64,000 nt of DNA from Burkholderia metallica (GCF_902832845.1 NZ_CADFDB010000005.1:124001-188000); one strand, 5' to 3'. Counted from the first letter of the stretch, positions 38,166 to 47,526 are shown. Notes: generated from the sequence alone by a model not told the origin. A program made the numbers and translations.

Positions 38166-39695
38166 ATGCATGATTTCCCCTTCCTGAGCCTGGCCATCTG
38201 GGCTCCGATCCTGTTCGGCGCCGGTCTGCTGCGCGCCGGTTCCGACCGTCATCCCCGTCGAACGCGGCTGATCGCGCTCGCCGGTGCGCTGGTGGGGCTT
38301 GCCGCCGTCGTTCCGCTCGTCGCCGGTTTCGACGCGCATTCGGCCGCGATGCAGTTCGTCGAAAGCCGCAACTGGCTGGCGGCCTTCAATTCCGGATGGC
38401 GGGTCGGCATCGACGGCGCGTCGCTGTGGCTCGTCGTGCTGACCGCATTCACGACCGTCGTGGTCGTGGTGGCGTCATGGGAATCGGTCACGGTGCGCGT
38501 CGCGCAGTACTACGCGTCGTTCCTGATCCTGTCGGGGCTGATGGTCGGCGTGTTCGTCGCACAGGACGGACTGCTGTTCTTCATCTTCTTCGAGGCGACG
38601 CTGATACCGCTTTATCTGCTGATCGGCACGTGGGGGCGCGAGCGTCGCGTGTACGCTGCCGTGAAGTTCTTCTTCATCTCGTTCGCCGGGTCGCTGCTGC
38701 TGCTGATGGCGATGCTCTACCTGTACGCGCAGTCGCATACGTTCGACATGGCCGTGTGGCGCACGCTGCAGCTCGGCTTCGCGCCGCAGTTGCTGGTGTT
38801 CATCGGGTTCTTCGCCGCATTCGCGGTCAAGGTGCCGATGTGGCCGGTCCACACGTGGCTGAGCGACGTCTACACCGACGGCCCGACCGGCGCCGCGCTG
38901 ATGCTCGCGATGCTCAAGCTCGGCGGCTACGGGTTCCTGCGCTTCGCGCTGCCGGTCACGCCCGATGCGAGCCACTTCTTCGCGCCGGCCGTGATCGCGC
39001 TGTCGCTGTTCGCGATCGTCTATGCGAGCCTGATCGCGCTCGCGCAGACCGATCTCGGCAAGCTGCTCGCGTATTCGACGGTCGCGCACATGGGGATCGT
39101 CACGCTCGGGCTGTTCCTGTTCAACCGGATCGGCGTCGAAGGCGCGATCGTGCAGCTCGTGTCGTACGGCTTCGTCGCGGGCGCGATGCTGTTGTGCGTG
39201 AACGTGCTCGTCGATCGCACGAAGCAGCGCGAGATTGCCGCGTACGGCGGTGTCGCGGGCGTAATGCCGCGTTTCGCGACCTTCACGGTGCTGTTCGCGA
39301 TGGCCAACGTCGGCCTGCCGGGCACGTCGGGCTTCGTCGGCGAGTTCATGGTCATCATGGGCGCGATCCGTTTCAACTTCTGGATCGGCGCCATCGCGGC
39401 GCTCACGTTGATCCTCAGCGCGTCGTACACGCTGTGGATGCTCAAGCGCGTCGTGTTCGGCAAGGTCGCAACGCAGCGGATCGCGAAGCTCGCCGACCTG
39501 AACCGTCGCGAGATCGTGATGTTCGCGTCGCTCGCGCTGATCGTGCTCGCGGTCGGCATCGATCCGAAGCCGTTCACCGACGCTATCGATCCGACCGTCG
39601 GGCGGCTGATCGAAGACGCGAGCCATTCGAAGCTGCCGACCGGGGACGGCCCCGCGCAGCCGCTGCCGTCGTACATGGCGTCGACGCACGGCTGA
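38166..39695 (+). CDS. NuoM-like proton-pumping subunit, outside a nuo operon
   Basis: A 509-residue polytopic protein of the complex I antiporter-like subunit family (NuoM/MrpD/HyfB group), with about 14 membrane segments. The two charged residues central to proton transfer are conserved: Glu143 in FIFFEATLIPL and Lys222 in AVKVPMWPVHTWL, matching Glu144 and Lys234 of E. coli NuoM. No other nuo gene is beside it; cyoA follows 277 bp later. It could be a paralogue working with the main complex I, part of another assembly, or a stand-alone ion transporter. GTG-rich alternatives upstream lack family similarity. Confidence 0.88.
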   Translation: MHDFPFLSLAIWAPILFGAGLLRAGSDRHPRRTRLIALAGALVGLAAVVPLVAGFDAHSAAMQFVESRNWLAAFNSGWRVGIDGASLWLVVLTAFTTVVVVVASWESVTVRVAQYYASFLILSGLMVGVFVAQDGLLFFIFFEATLIPLYLLIGTWGRERRVYAAVKFFFISFAGSLLLLMAMLYLYAQSHTFDMAVWRTLQLGFAPQLLVFIGFFAAFAVKVPMWPVHTWLSDVYTDGPTGAALMLAMLKLGGYGFLRFALPVTPDASHFFAPAVIALSLFAIVYASLIALAQTDLGKLLAYSTVAHMGIVTLGLFLFNRIGVEGAIVQLVSYGFVAGAMLLCVNVLVDRTKQREIAAYGGVAGVMPRFATFTVLFAMANVGLPGTSGFVGEFMVIMGAIRFNFWIGAIAALTLILSASYTLWMLKRVVFGKVATQRIAKLADLNRREIVMFASLALIVLAVGIDPKPFTDAIDPTVGRLIEDASHSKLPTGDGPAQPLPSYMASTHG

Positions 39696-39837
39696 TCGCG
39701 GTACGGCGCGCGAGCAGCGCGCAACGCGCATCGCACGGCGGTGCAGTAGTTGCGTGCGCATCGATCGAGGCCAGGCACGACGCGCGCCGGGCCGGTTTCC
39801 GGCTGCGTGAAATTGCCCCGCGACAATGTGTCTCACG

Positions 39838-39848
39838 GCAGATTCTGC
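39838..39848. promoter_or_regulatory. 11-bp palindrome upstream of cyoA
   Basis: GCAGATTCTGC is a perfect palindrome about its central T, 125 bp before cyoA. It shares half-site sequence with the dyad at 37966. A regulatory role is speculative. Confidence 0.25.
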
Positions 39849-39972
39849 AATGATGATTTGCCGCATTGGCTGGTTTTTCATCGCACTCGCGCGACGTATG
39901 ATTCGGCCACTTTCGTGGATCGAATGCGCATCGGGCATACGCAAACGGATTCAATGACCCTCGGGCTGTGTG

Positions 39973-40860
39973 ATGAAAAGAAAAGCTTCAAAAGGCGGGG
40001 CGGCGCTGATGTCGATCGGCGCGGCTTTGAGCCTGTCAGGCTGTAATTTAGATGTACTAAATCCGAAAGGAAGCGTGGGTGCCGCCGAAAAGGCGCTGAT
40101 CGCGACGTCCACCTGGGCGATGCTGATCGTCGTCGTGCCGGTGATCCTGCTCACGCTGTGGTTCGCATGGCGTTACCGCGCGTCCAACCGCAACGCCACC
40201 TACGCGCCGAACTGGTCGCACTCGACTGCGATCGAGGTCGTGATCTGGACGGTGCCGACACTGATCATCCTGTTCCTCGGCGTGCTCACGTGGAAGACCA
40301 CGCACGAGCTCGATCCGTACAAGCCGCTCGAATCGTCGGTGAAGCCGATCGACGTCGAGGTGGTCGCGCTCGACTGGAAGTGGCTGTTCATCTATCCGGA
40401 GCTGGGCATCGCATCGGTGAACCAGCTCGCGATCCCGGTCGGCACGCCGGTGAACTTCCGCATCACGTCGGATTCGGTGATGAACTCGTTCTTCATCCCG
40501 CAGCTCGGCGGCCAGGTCTATGCGATGGCCGGCATGCAGACGCGCCTGCACCTGATCGCCGACGAGCCCGGCAACTACGCGGGCACGTCCGCCAACTTCA
40601 GCGGCCGCGGCTTCTCCGACATGAAGTTCCGCACGCTCGCCGAGCCGCGTGAGCAGTTCGATGCATGGGTGCAGAAGGTGAAGGCATCGCCGGAGCGGCT
40701 TGACGCGACCGTGTACGGCACCGTCGCGCAGCCGAGCGAGAAGGCGCCGGTGCGCTACTTCTCGTCGGTGGACCCGCGGCTCTTCCACAACATCATCGCG
40801 AAATACAACGATGGCCACGTCCTCGATCTGAAGGACGCCGCCTGCGGCACGAAGGGGTAA
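39973..40860 (+). CDS. cyoA: Cytochrome bo3 ubiquinol oxidase subunit II
   Basis: CyoA is the subunit II of the quinol oxidase. The lipobox LSLSGC gives an N-terminal lipid-modified Cys about residue 22, two membrane segments follow, and then a cupredoxin-like periplasmic domain that has lost the CuA ligands of cytochrome c oxidases, as expected for a quinol oxidase. 295 residues. ATG 39973 and GTG 39970 are adjacent candidate starts. It begins the cyoABCD operon; no cyoE (haem O synthase) follows, so that gene must be elsewhere. Confidence 0.95.
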   Translation: MKRKASKGGAALMSIGAALSLSGCNLDVLNPKGSVGAAEKALIATSTWAMLIVVVPVILLTLWFAWRYRASNRNATYAPNWSHSTAIEVVIWTVPTLIILFLGVLTWKTTHELDPYKPLESSVKPIDVEVVALDWKWLFIYPELGIASVNQLAIPVGTPVNFRITSDSVMNSFFIPQLGGQVYAMAGMQTRLHLIADEPGNYAGTSANFSGRGFSDMKFRTLAEPREQFDAWVQKVKASPERLDATVYGTVAQPSEKAPVRYFSSVDPRLFHNIIAKYNDGHVLDLKDAACGTKG

Positions 40861-40863
40861 CGC

Positions 40864-42870
40864 ATGTTCGGCAAACTCACACTCTCGGCGATCCCGTTCG
40901 ATCAGCCCATCATCATGGGGGCCGGCGCCTTCATGGGGCTGGTCGTGCTGGGCATCCTCGCCGCGCTGACGATCACCGGCCGGTGGAAATGGCTTTGGAC
41001 GCAATGGCTGACCACGGTCGACCACAAGAAACTCGGCGTGATGTACATCATCGTCGCGCTGATCATGCTGCTGCGCGGCTTCGCCGACGCGATCATGATG
41101 CGCATGCAGCTCGCGCTCGCGTACAACGCGCCCGGCTACCTGCCGCCGCACCACTATGACCAGATCTTCACCGCGCACGGCGTGATCATGATCTTCTTCA
41201 TGGCGATGGTGTTCATGGTCGGCCTGATGAACCTGGTCGTGCCTCTGCAGATCGGCGCGCGCGACGTCGCGTTCCCGTTCATCAACTCGCTGTCGTTCTG
41301 GATGACGGCGGTCAGCGCGATCCTGATCAACGTGTCGCTCGTGATCGGCGAATTCGCGCAGACGGGCTGGCTCGCGTACCCGCCGCTGTCGGAGCTGCAG
41401 TTCAGTCCGGGGGTAGGGGTCGACTACTACCTGTGGGCGCTGCAGATCTCGGGCGTCGGCACGCTGCTGACCGGCGTGAACTTCTTCGTGACGATTATCA
41501 AGATGCGCGCGCCGGGCATGACGCTGATGAAGATGCCGGTGTTCACGTGGACGGCGCTCTGCACGAACGTGCTGATCATGGCATCGTTCCCGATCCTGAC
41601 CGCGACGCTCGCGCTGCTCGGCCTCGACCGCTACCTCGGCATGCACTTCTTCACGAACGAAGCCGGCGGCAACGCGATGCTGTACCTGAACCTGATCTGG
41701 GCGTGGGGCCATCCGGAGGTGTACATCCTGATCCTGCCGGCGTTCGGGATCTTCTCGGAAGTCATCGCGACGTTCGCGAAGAAGCCGCTGTTCGGCTACA
41801 AGACGATGGTGTACGCGACCTGCGCGATCATGGTGCTGTCGTTCCTCGTGTGGCTGCATCACTTCTTCACGATGGGCTCGGGTGCGAACGTGAACGCGTT
41901 CTTCGGGATCATGACGATGATCATCGCGATTCCGACCGGCGTGAAGGTGTTCAACTGGCTGTTCACGATGTATCGCGGCCGGATCGAATTCACGACGCCC
42001 GTGCTGTGGACGATCGGCTTCATGGTCACGTTCACGCTCGGCGGCATGACCGGCGTGATGATGGCGATTCCCGGCGCGGACTTCGTGCTGCACAACAGCC
42101 TGTTCCTGATCGCGCACTTCCACAACGTGATCATCGGCGGCGTGCTGTTCGGTTATCTCGCGGGCTTCAACTACTGGTTCCCGAAGGCATTCGGCTTCAA
42201 GCTGAACGAGAAGCTCGGCAAGGCCGCGTTCTGGTTCTGGCAGGTCGGCTTCTACGTCGCGTTCGTGCCGCTCTACGTGCTCGGCTTCATGGGCATGACG
42301 CGCCGCCTGAACCATTACGACAACCCGGCGTGGCATCCGTGGCTGCTGGTCGCCGCGTTCGGCGCGGTGCTGATCGCGATCGGCATTGCGTGCCAGCTGC
42401 TGCAGCTGGTGGTCAGCATCCGCAACCGCCACCTGCCCGAGTATCGCGACACGACGGGCGATCCGTGGGGCGGCCGCACGCTGGAGTGGGCGACCTCGTC
42501 GCCGCCGGCCGATTACAACTTCGCGGTGATCCCGCAGGTGCGCACGCTCGACGCGTATGCGGACATGAAGGCACGCGGCGAAGGCCGGCCGGACCCGGCG
42601 TCGATCCGCGACATCCACATGCCGTCGAATACCTGCGCGGGCCTCGTGATCGCGGTCTTCAGCCTGGTGCTCGGCTTCGCGCTGGTGTGGCACATCTGGT
42701 GGATGGCGATAGGCGGGCTCGTCGGGATCGTCGCGACGCTCGTGATCTACAGCTCGCGCGACAACGACGGCTATTACATTCCCGCGTCGACGGTGCGGAA
42801 GACCGAAGACAGGCAGCCGACGAAGCGCGTGGCCGCGCGCGTCGACGACGTCGAACTGGAGGCCAACTGA
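40864..42870 (+). CDS. cyoB: Cytochrome bo3 ubiquinol oxidase subunit I
   Basis: CyoB is the catalytic subunit that holds low-spin haem b and the haem o3-CuB centre and reduces oxygen to water while pumping protons. The metal ligands are in place: [25 protein letters not shown] with the cross-linked His-Tyr, LHHFFTMG and [10 protein letters not shown]. 668 residues is close to E. coli CyoB (663). It starts three bases after cyoA and its stop overlaps the cyoC start. Confidence 0.98.
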   Translation: MFGKLTLSAIPFDQPIIMGAGAFMGLVVLGILAALTITGRWKWLWTQWLTTVDHKKLGVMYIIVALIMLLRGFADAIMMRMQLALAYNAPGYLPPHHYDQIFTAHGVIMIFFMAMVFMVGLMNLVVPLQIGARDVAFPFINSLSFWMTAVSAILINVSLVIGEFAQTGWLAYPPLSELQFSPGVGVDYYLWALQISGVGTLLTGVNFFVTIIKMRAPGMTLMKMPVFTWTALCTNVLIMASFPILTATLALLGLDRYLGMHFFTNEAGGNAMLYLNLIWAWGHPEVYILILPAFGIFSEVIATFAKKPLFGYKTMVYATCAIMVLSFLVWLHHFFTMGSGANVNAFFGIMTMIIAIPTGVKVFNWLFTMYRGRIEFTTPVLWTIGFMVTFTLGGMTGVMMAIPGADFVLHNSLFLIAHFHNVIIGGVLFGYLAGFNYWFPKAFGFKLNEKLGKAAFWFWQVGFYVAFVPLYVLGFMGMTRRLNHYDNPAWHPWLLVAAFGAVLIAIGIACQLLQLVVSIRNRHLPEYRDTTGDPWGGRTLEWATSSPPADYNFAVIPQVRTLDAYADMKARGEGRPDPASIRDIHMPSNTCAGLVIAVFSLVLGFALVWHIWWMAIGGLVGIVATLVIYSSRDNDGYYIPASTVRKTEDRQPTKRVAARVDDVELEAN

Positions 42871-43478
42871 TGTTGCAGAAAACCTTGAGCGCAACCCTGC
42901 TCGAGCACGACGACCATCCGCCGTCGCATTCGGTGTTCGGGTTCTGGCTGTACCTGATGACCGACTGCGTGATCTTCGCGGCGCTGTTCGCGACGTTCGC
43001 GGTGCTCGGCCACCAGTACGCGGGCGGGCAGACCGCGAAGGACCTGTTCGACATTCCGGGCGTCGCGGTGGAAACCGCCGCGCTGCTGCTGTCGAGCATC
43101 ACGTACGGCTTCGCGATGCTCGCCGCATACAAGCAGCGGCGCGGCGCGCTGCTCGCGTGGCTCGCGGTGACGTTCGTGCTCGGCGCGGCGTTTCTCGCGA
43201 TGGAGCTGCGCGAGTTCTCGCACCTGATCGCGGAAGGGGCGGGCCCGCAGCGCAGTGCGTTCCTGTCGGCGTTCTTCACGCTGGTCGGCACGCACGGGCT
43301 GCACGTGACGGCCGGCCTGCTGTGGATGATCGTGCTTGCCGGGCAGATCGTGTTGCGCGGCGGCGACCTGACCGATCGCGACCTGCGACGCCTGACGTGC
43401 CTGAGCCTCTTCTGGCACTTCCTCGACATCGTGTGGATCTGCGTGTTTTCCTTTGTCTATCTCGCGAGCGTGATCTAA
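42870..43478 (+). CDS. cyoC: Cytochrome bo3 ubiquinol oxidase subunit III
   Basis: A 202-residue five-helix subunit III that stabilises the oxidase core. Typical stretches are [19 protein letters not shown] and [17 protein letters not shown] 42870 overlaps the cyoB stop (ATGA). Confidence 0.96.
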   Translation: MLQKTLSATLLEHDDHPPSHSVFGFWLYLMTDCVIFAALFATFAVLGHQYAGGQTAKDLFDIPGVAVETAALLLSSITYGFAMLAAYKQRRGALLAWLAVTFVLGAAFLAMELREFSHLIAEGAGPQRSAFLSAFFTLVGTHGLHVTAGLLWMIVLAGQIVLRGGDLTDRDLRRLTCLSLFWHFLDIVWICVFSFVYLASVI

Positions 43479-43811
43479 ATGGCCCATTCGCATTCGTCTC
43501 AACTCGAAGAAGGGCACGGCAGTGTCGGCGGCTACGTCGCCGGCTTCATCCTGTCGGTGCTGCTCACGGCCGCGTCGTTCGGCCTCGTGATGGGCGGCGC
43601 GCTGTCGCCGCACGCGTCGCTGATCGCGCTGGCCGTGCTCGCGTTCGTGCAGATCGTCGTGCATCTCGTGTACTTCCTGCACATGAACGGCTCGTCGGGC
43701 CAGCGCTGGAACGTGATGGCGTTCAGCTACACGGTGCTGACGGCGGCGATCCTGATCGTCGGCACGTTGTGGGTGATGCACAACGTCAGCATGAACATGA
43801 TGTCGCGCTGA
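43479..43811 (+). CDS. cyoD: Cytochrome bo3 ubiquinol oxidase subunit IV
   Basis: A 110-residue three-helix subunit IV (Cyt_bo) with the segment LAFVQIVVHLVYFLHMN. It begins directly at the end of cyoC and ends the operon before a strong terminator. Confidence 0.95.
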   Translation: MAHSHSSQLEEGHGSVGGYVAGFILSVLLTAASFGLVMGGALSPHASLIALAVLAFVQIVVHLVYFLHMNGSSGQRWNVMAFSYTVLTAAILIVGTLWVMHNVSMNMMSR

Positions 43812-43855
43812 GCGGCATCCACGCGCAGCGATCGATATCCATGCGTGTGTTCATG

Positions 43856-43887
43856 AAAAAAGGCGGCACGCGCGTGCCGCCTTTTTT
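43856..43887. terminator. Bidirectional terminator after cyoD
   Basis: AAAAAAGGCGGCACG and CGTGCCGCCTTTTTT form a perfect 15-bp stem around a 2-base centre with A and T runs on both sides. It separates the converging cyoD and DUF4148 genes. Confidence 0.95.
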
Positions 43888-43913
43888 CGTCCGTGTCGCG
43901 CCGCGTAGCGGGA

Positions 43914-44213
43914 TCAGTGTCGAGCGCCCGCGTCGGCGGTCAGCGCATGCGAGCAGTCGGCGCGGTACTCGGCGGCGAGCCGCTGTTTCGCACCGTCGAG
44001 ATCGTCGGGATAGTACGGGCTCGCGTGTGCCGGCTCGTAGCCGACCTGTTCGAGTTCGCTCAGCTCGCGCACGAGGTCCGCACGCGTGACGTCGTGGCCG
44101 GTGTGGACGAACGGATACGCGTTGCATTGCTGCGGGGTCAGGTGAGGTGCCGCGAGTGCGGCGCCGCTCGCGCATGCGAGCAGCATGCAGGCGACGGTAG
44201 TCGACAGTTTCAT
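43914..44213 (-). CDS. Small secreted DUF4148 protein, copy 1
   Basis: A 99-residue exported protein: signal peptide MKLSTTVACMLLACASGAALA, then a short domain with LTPQQC, DLVRELSELEQVGYEPA and YYPDDLDGAKQRL, which fits the DUF4148 family common in Burkholderia. Two Cys residues could pair. Its function is unknown. It is transcribed away from the response regulator gene, with two copies of the TGAA-N6-TTCA element in the shared upstream region. Confidence 0.85.
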   Translation of the reverse strand: MKLSTTVACMLLACASGAALAAPHLTPQQCNAYPFVHTGHDVTRADLVRELSELEQVGYEPAHASPYYPDDLDGAKQRLAAEYRADCSHALTADAGARH

Positions 44214-44294
44214 CCGGTAGCTCCTGGTTTCGCGGCCCGATGCCGCATGACGTCAGCGTAGGCGGTGCGCGCGACGGCGCGGGCGACGCACGGA

Positions 44295-44308
44295 TGAAAC
44301 ATGTTTCA
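44295..44308. promoter_or_regulatory. TGAA-N6-TTCA site 1 (perfect palindrome)
   Basis: TGAAACATGTTTCA is a perfect 14-bp palindrome, extended to GATGAAACATGTTTCA (44293-44308). It lies 81 bp upstream of the first DUF4148 ATG and about 120 bp upstream of the response regulator. Confidence 0.6.
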
Positions 44309-44329
44309 CCCGTACGCGGTGGCGCCTGA

Positions 44330-44343
44330 TGAAGCAATTTTCA
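44330..44343. promoter_or_regulatory. TGAA-N6-TTCA site 2
   Basis: TGAAGCAATTTTCA, flanked as GATGAA...TTCATG, is 35 bp from site 1 and 86 bp upstream of the response regulator ATG. The same GATGAAG/TTCATGAA flanks occur at site 3. Confidence 0.55.
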
Positions 44344-44429
44344 TGAAAGGCAGGACGGCAACCGGCTCGTCTACGATAGTTGCGGGCGCATCGCATGCGC
44401 CCGTCATGACGTTCATTGCGAGGGCAACG

Positions 44430-45104
44430 ATGCGAGTACTCACGGTCGAGGACGATGCGGTGACCGCGAACGAAATCGTCGGCGAACTGGTCGCACGCGG
44501 GTTCGAGGTCGACTGGATCGACAACGGCCGCGAAGGGATGATGCGCGCGATGAGCGCATCGTACGACGCGATCACGCTCGACCGGATGCTACCGGGCGTG
44601 GATGGCCTCGCGATCGTCACCGCGATGCGTACGGTCGGTATCGATACGCCGGTGCTGATGCTGAGCGCACTCGGCGACGTGGATGAGCGTATCCGCGGGC
44701 TGCGCGCGGGCGGTGACGATTACCTGACGAAACCGTTCGATTCGGGCGAACTGAGCGCGCGCATCGAAGTGCTGCTGCGCCGCCGGCAGGCATCGGACGT
44801 GCCCCAGCAGACGCTGTTGAAAGTCGGGGCGCTCGAGCTCGACCTCATTTCGCGCTGCGCGCGGCGCGGAGGCGACGAGATTCAGCTGTTGCCGACCGAG
44901 TTCCGCGTGCTCGAATTCATGATGCGCAACGCGGGGCAGACGATCACGCGCACGATGCTGTTCGAGGCCGTGTGGGGCTATCACTTCGATCCGGGCACCA
45001 ACCTGATCGACGTCCACATGGGCCGGTTGCGCAGGAAGATCGATCCGCCGGGCGCGGACCCGATGATCCAGACGGTGCGCGGCTCGGGCTACATGCTCGC
45101 ATGA
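44430..45104 (+). CDS. OmpR-family response regulator
   Basis: A 224-residue two-component response regulator with a complete receiver: acidic residues E7, D8 and D9, phospho-acceptor D51 in TLDRMLPG, S79 and K101 in LTKPF. A winged-helix OmpR/PhoB DNA-binding domain follows, ending in the RRKID and RGSGYM stretches. GAGGGCAAC precedes ATG 44430. It is coupled to the histidine kinase (ATGA overlap) and probably binds the TGAA-N6-TTCA elements (inference). Confidence 0.94.
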   Translation: MRVLTVEDDAVTANEIVGELVARGFEVDWIDNGREGMMRAMSASYDAITLDRMLPGVDGLAIVTAMRTVGIDTPVLMLSALGDVDERIRGLRAGGDDYLTKPFDSGELSARIEVLLRRRQASDVPQQTLLKVGALELDLISRCARRGGDEIQLLPTEFRVLEFMMRNAGQTITRTMLFEAVWGYHFDPGTNLIDVHMGRLRRKIDPPGADPMIQTVRGSGYMLA

Positions 45105-45115
45105 CGGAGGCCCGG

Positions 45116-46507
45116 ATGGATGCGGCTCGCGCGGCGAACTTCACGCGCCGCTGGCACACGACGACGTTTCGCTGGCTGTGCGCGTATGCGGCGATCTTCT
45201 CGGTGTCGCTGCTGCTGCTCGCGGGCGTGATCAGCGTGGCCGCGACGCACACGATGGCGCGCGATACCGACGAAGTGCTCGCATGGCAACTGATCTATTT
45301 CGATTCGATTCCCGACGCCGAACTGCCGCTCGCGATCCACCGGCGGCTCGAGCACGAGCACATGCATACCAGTTTCTACGGGCTGTTCGATGCGAACGGG
45401 CGCCGTGTGGCCGGGGATATCGCGACACCGCCCGCGCTGCGCGCGGATCGCAACGGACGCACGTTGAACCGCACGCTTGCGCCGCTCGACGGCCAGCCCG
45501 CACCGATCACGCGTGCGATGGCCGTACGCCGCGACAACGGGATGACGCTGGTCGTCGCGCGCGACCTGTCGCATTTCATCCAGATTCGCGACGTCGCGAT
45601 CCGCGGGCTCGTGATCGGCGGCGTGATGATCCTGATCGCGGGCATCGCGGGCGGCAGCATGCTCGGCATGCGGCAGATGCGCCGTGTCGCCGCGATCCGG
45701 CGCGTCACGCGGCAGATCGCGGAAGGCGATCTCGGCAAGCGGCTGCCGGTCGGACGCTACGACGAACTCGATCTGCTCGCGCATCTCGTGAACCACATGC
45801 TCGACGAAGTCGAGCGGCTGATGGGGGAGGTGCGCCATACCTGCGACGGTATCGCGCACGACCTGCGCACGCCGCTCGCACGCGTGCACACGATGCTGGC
45901 CCGGCTCGCGGAGCAGCCGTTTTGCGCGGACGACCCGGCGTCGTCGGCACTGCTCGCGTCGGCGCGCGACGAGACCGACCGGCTGCTCGAACGCTTTCGC
46001 GCGATGCTGCGGATCTCCGAGATCGGCACGCTGAGCCGGCGCGGCGGCTTTGCCGCCGTCGACGTCGCGGCATTGCTGCACGACGTATGCGAGCTGTACG
46101 AACCGCTGGCCGAAGCCGTGGACGTGTCGTTCGAACTCGACGTGGCATCGGTCGAGCGCATTCACGGCGATCGCGCGTTGCTGTTCGAGGCCTTCAGCAA
46201 TCTCGCGGACAACGCAATCAAGTTCACGCCACCGGGCGGCCGCGTGCGCGTTGCGCTCGATGCGGCGCCGGGCGGGCCGCTCGTCCGGTTTGAAGACACA
46301 GGGCCCGGGATCCCGCCCGGCGAACGCGACGCGGTGCTCGAGCGCTTCTATCGAGGCGAGCGCACGCGCCATGTGAGCGGCTCGGGGCTGGGGCTGAGCA
46401 TCGTGTCGGCCGTGATGCGCGTGCACGGCTTCGCGTTGCGGATCGGCGATGCGCCGCTGGCCGGGGCGGCGATCACGGTCGAATGCTGGCCGCGCTCGCT
46501 CGCGTGA
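45116..46507 (+). CDS. Sensor histidine kinase with His-rich periplasmic segment
   Basis: A 463-residue membrane kinase partner of the preceding regulator. Membrane helix 1 is at about residues 20-41. The periplasmic part holds a His cluster at residues 75, 80, 82 and 84 (RRLEHEHMHTS). Helix 2 (GGVMILIAGIAGG) is followed by a HAMP domain, the H-box with His248 in GIAHDLRTPL, the N-box DNAIKF and the G-box GSGLGLSIV. ATG 45116 is chosen because GGAGG lies five bases before it; ATG 45101 overlaps the regulator stop and is the alternative. The His cluster hints at metal sensing, but that is inference. Confidence 0.92.
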   Translation: MDAARAANFTRRWHTTTFRWLCAYAAIFSVSLLLLAGVISVAATHTMARDTDEVLAWQLIYFDSIPDAELPLAIHRRLEHEHMHTSFYGLFDANGRRVAGDIATPPALRADRNGRTLNRTLAPLDGQPAPITRAMAVRRDNGMTLVVARDLSHFIQIRDVAIRGLVIGGVMILIAGIAGGSMLGMRQMRRVAAIRRVTRQIAEGDLGKRLPVGRYDELDLLAHLVNHMLDEVERLMGEVRHTCDGIAHDLRTPLARVHTMLARLAEQPFCADDPASSALLASARDETDRLLERFRAMLRISEIGTLSRRGGFAAVDVAALLHDVCELYEPLAEAVDVSFELDVASVERIHGDRALLFEAFSNLADNAIKFTPPGGRVRVALDAAPGGPLVRFEDTGPGIPPGERDAVLERFYRGERTRHVSGSGLGLSIVSAVMRVHGFALRIGDAPLAGAAITVECWPRSLA

Positions 46508-46526
46508 CGACGTCGGAGACCGGTCG

Positions 46527-47192
46527 ATGCGCATCCTGCTGATTGCGTCGCCGAATCCGGAAGCGGCGCGGCTCGACAAGGCATTTCGCGAGAGCATGCA
46601 TGGTGTCGAGCGTGTCGACGGATGGCGCGACGGCTGCTTCGTGGCGACGCAGGACCGGTTCGACGCGATCGTGATCGTTGCGCCCGACCCGGCTGCGGGC
46701 CCGGCTATCCTCGATGCATTGCCGCGACTTGCCGCATCGGCCGCGGGCGCGACGATCGCCGCGATCGTTGCCGGCACGACGCCCGCGCAGCGCGCACGGA
46801 TGCTGCAGGCCGGTTGCGACGTGTGTCTTGCCCATCCCTGTTCGTTCGTGGAACTGCACGAGCGGTTGCGCGCGCTGTGGCGCCGCTCGGGCGTCATCGC
46901 GATACGCGAGCCGGTCCGGCTCGACGCGGCTACGCGCGCACTCGAAGAGCGTGGCCGGAAGCTGGCGCTCAGCACACGGGAATTCCGGCTCGTCGAATGC
47001 CTGCTGCGCGAAGCGGGGCGACCGGTGGGGCGCGATGCCGTGCTGCGTTATGCGTGGGGCGATGCCGACGTCGAACCCGAGACGGTCAATGCGCTGGTCG
47101 TGCGGCTGCGGCGCAAGCTGGCCGCGCACGCTTTTTCCGCGCGTATCGAAACGGTTGCGCGATTCGGATTCAGGTTCGACGCGGGCGAGTGA
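46527..47192 (+). CDS. Degenerate response regulator lacking phosphorylation site
   Basis: A 221-residue protein with receiver and OmpR-type winged-helix domains. Numbered like its upstream neighbour, the acidic pocket E7-D8-D9 is replaced by Ala-Ser-Pro, the phospho-acceptor position 51 is Val, and the conserved Lys aligns with His103 (AHPCSF). It cannot be phosphorylated in the usual way. The DNA-binding domain keeps the LSTREFRLVECLL and VNALVVRLRRKL patterns. It starts 20 bp after the kinase and is probably in the same operon. A phosphorylation-independent partner or antagonist of the first regulator is likely. Confidence 0.88.
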   Translation: MRILLIASPNPEAARLDKAFRESMHGVERVDGWRDGCFVATQDRFDAIVIVAPDPAAGPAILDALPRLAASAAGATIAAIVAGTTPAQRARMLQAGCDVCLAHPCSFVELHERLRALWRRSGVIAIREPVRLDAATRALEERGRKLALSTREFRLVECLLREAGRPVGRDAVLRYAWGDADVEPETVNALVVRLRRKLAAHAFSARIETVARFGFRFDAGE

Positions 47193-47265
47193 CGACGCGG
47201 TATGGCGCCGTGCTCGCGGATGTCACGCACGCCGCGCGTCGCGCGGCATGCGCGAATGCGTGCGG

Positions 47266-47526
47266 TCAGTGCGAATAGAGTTCGCGGTCGAGCTGCGCGA
47301 GCTGGCCGTCGCGTTCGGCCTCGACGAGTTCGCGATAGACCTGTGCGCGAGTCAGCGGCGTTGCCGCCCGCGCATTCCATGCCGGTTGTGCCGACGACGA
47401 CGGTGCGGCCGCAGCCGCGGCGAGCGTCTGCGTCGCAGTCGCGATGTCGTGCTGCGTGGCGCCGGCCCGGCCGGGCAGCGCGACGCAGAGGGCGCAGAGC
47501 AGGGTAGCGAACATCAGTGTCTTCAT
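47266..47526 (-). CDS. Small secreted DUF4148 protein, copy 2
   Basis: An 86-residue exported protein with signal peptide MKTLMFATLLCALCVALPGRAGA, an Ala-rich linker and the DUF4148-like ending LTRAQVYRELVEAERDGQL. It matches copy 1 in domain plan rather than sequence detail. Convergent with the degenerate regulator; site 3 of the shared element lies about 100 bp upstream. Function unknown. Confidence 0.82.
   Translation of the reverse strand: MKTLMFATLLCALCVALPGRAGATQHDIATATQTLAAAAAAPSSSAQPAWNARAATPLTRAQVYRELVEAERDGQLAQLDRELYSH

Noticed and set aside
40057-42894. A 945-codon open frame on the minus strand antisense to cyoA and cyoB
   Set aside because: It is an Arg/His/Asp-rich mirror of strongly conserved genes, has no ribosome-binding site or family similarity, and is typical of high-GC DNA.
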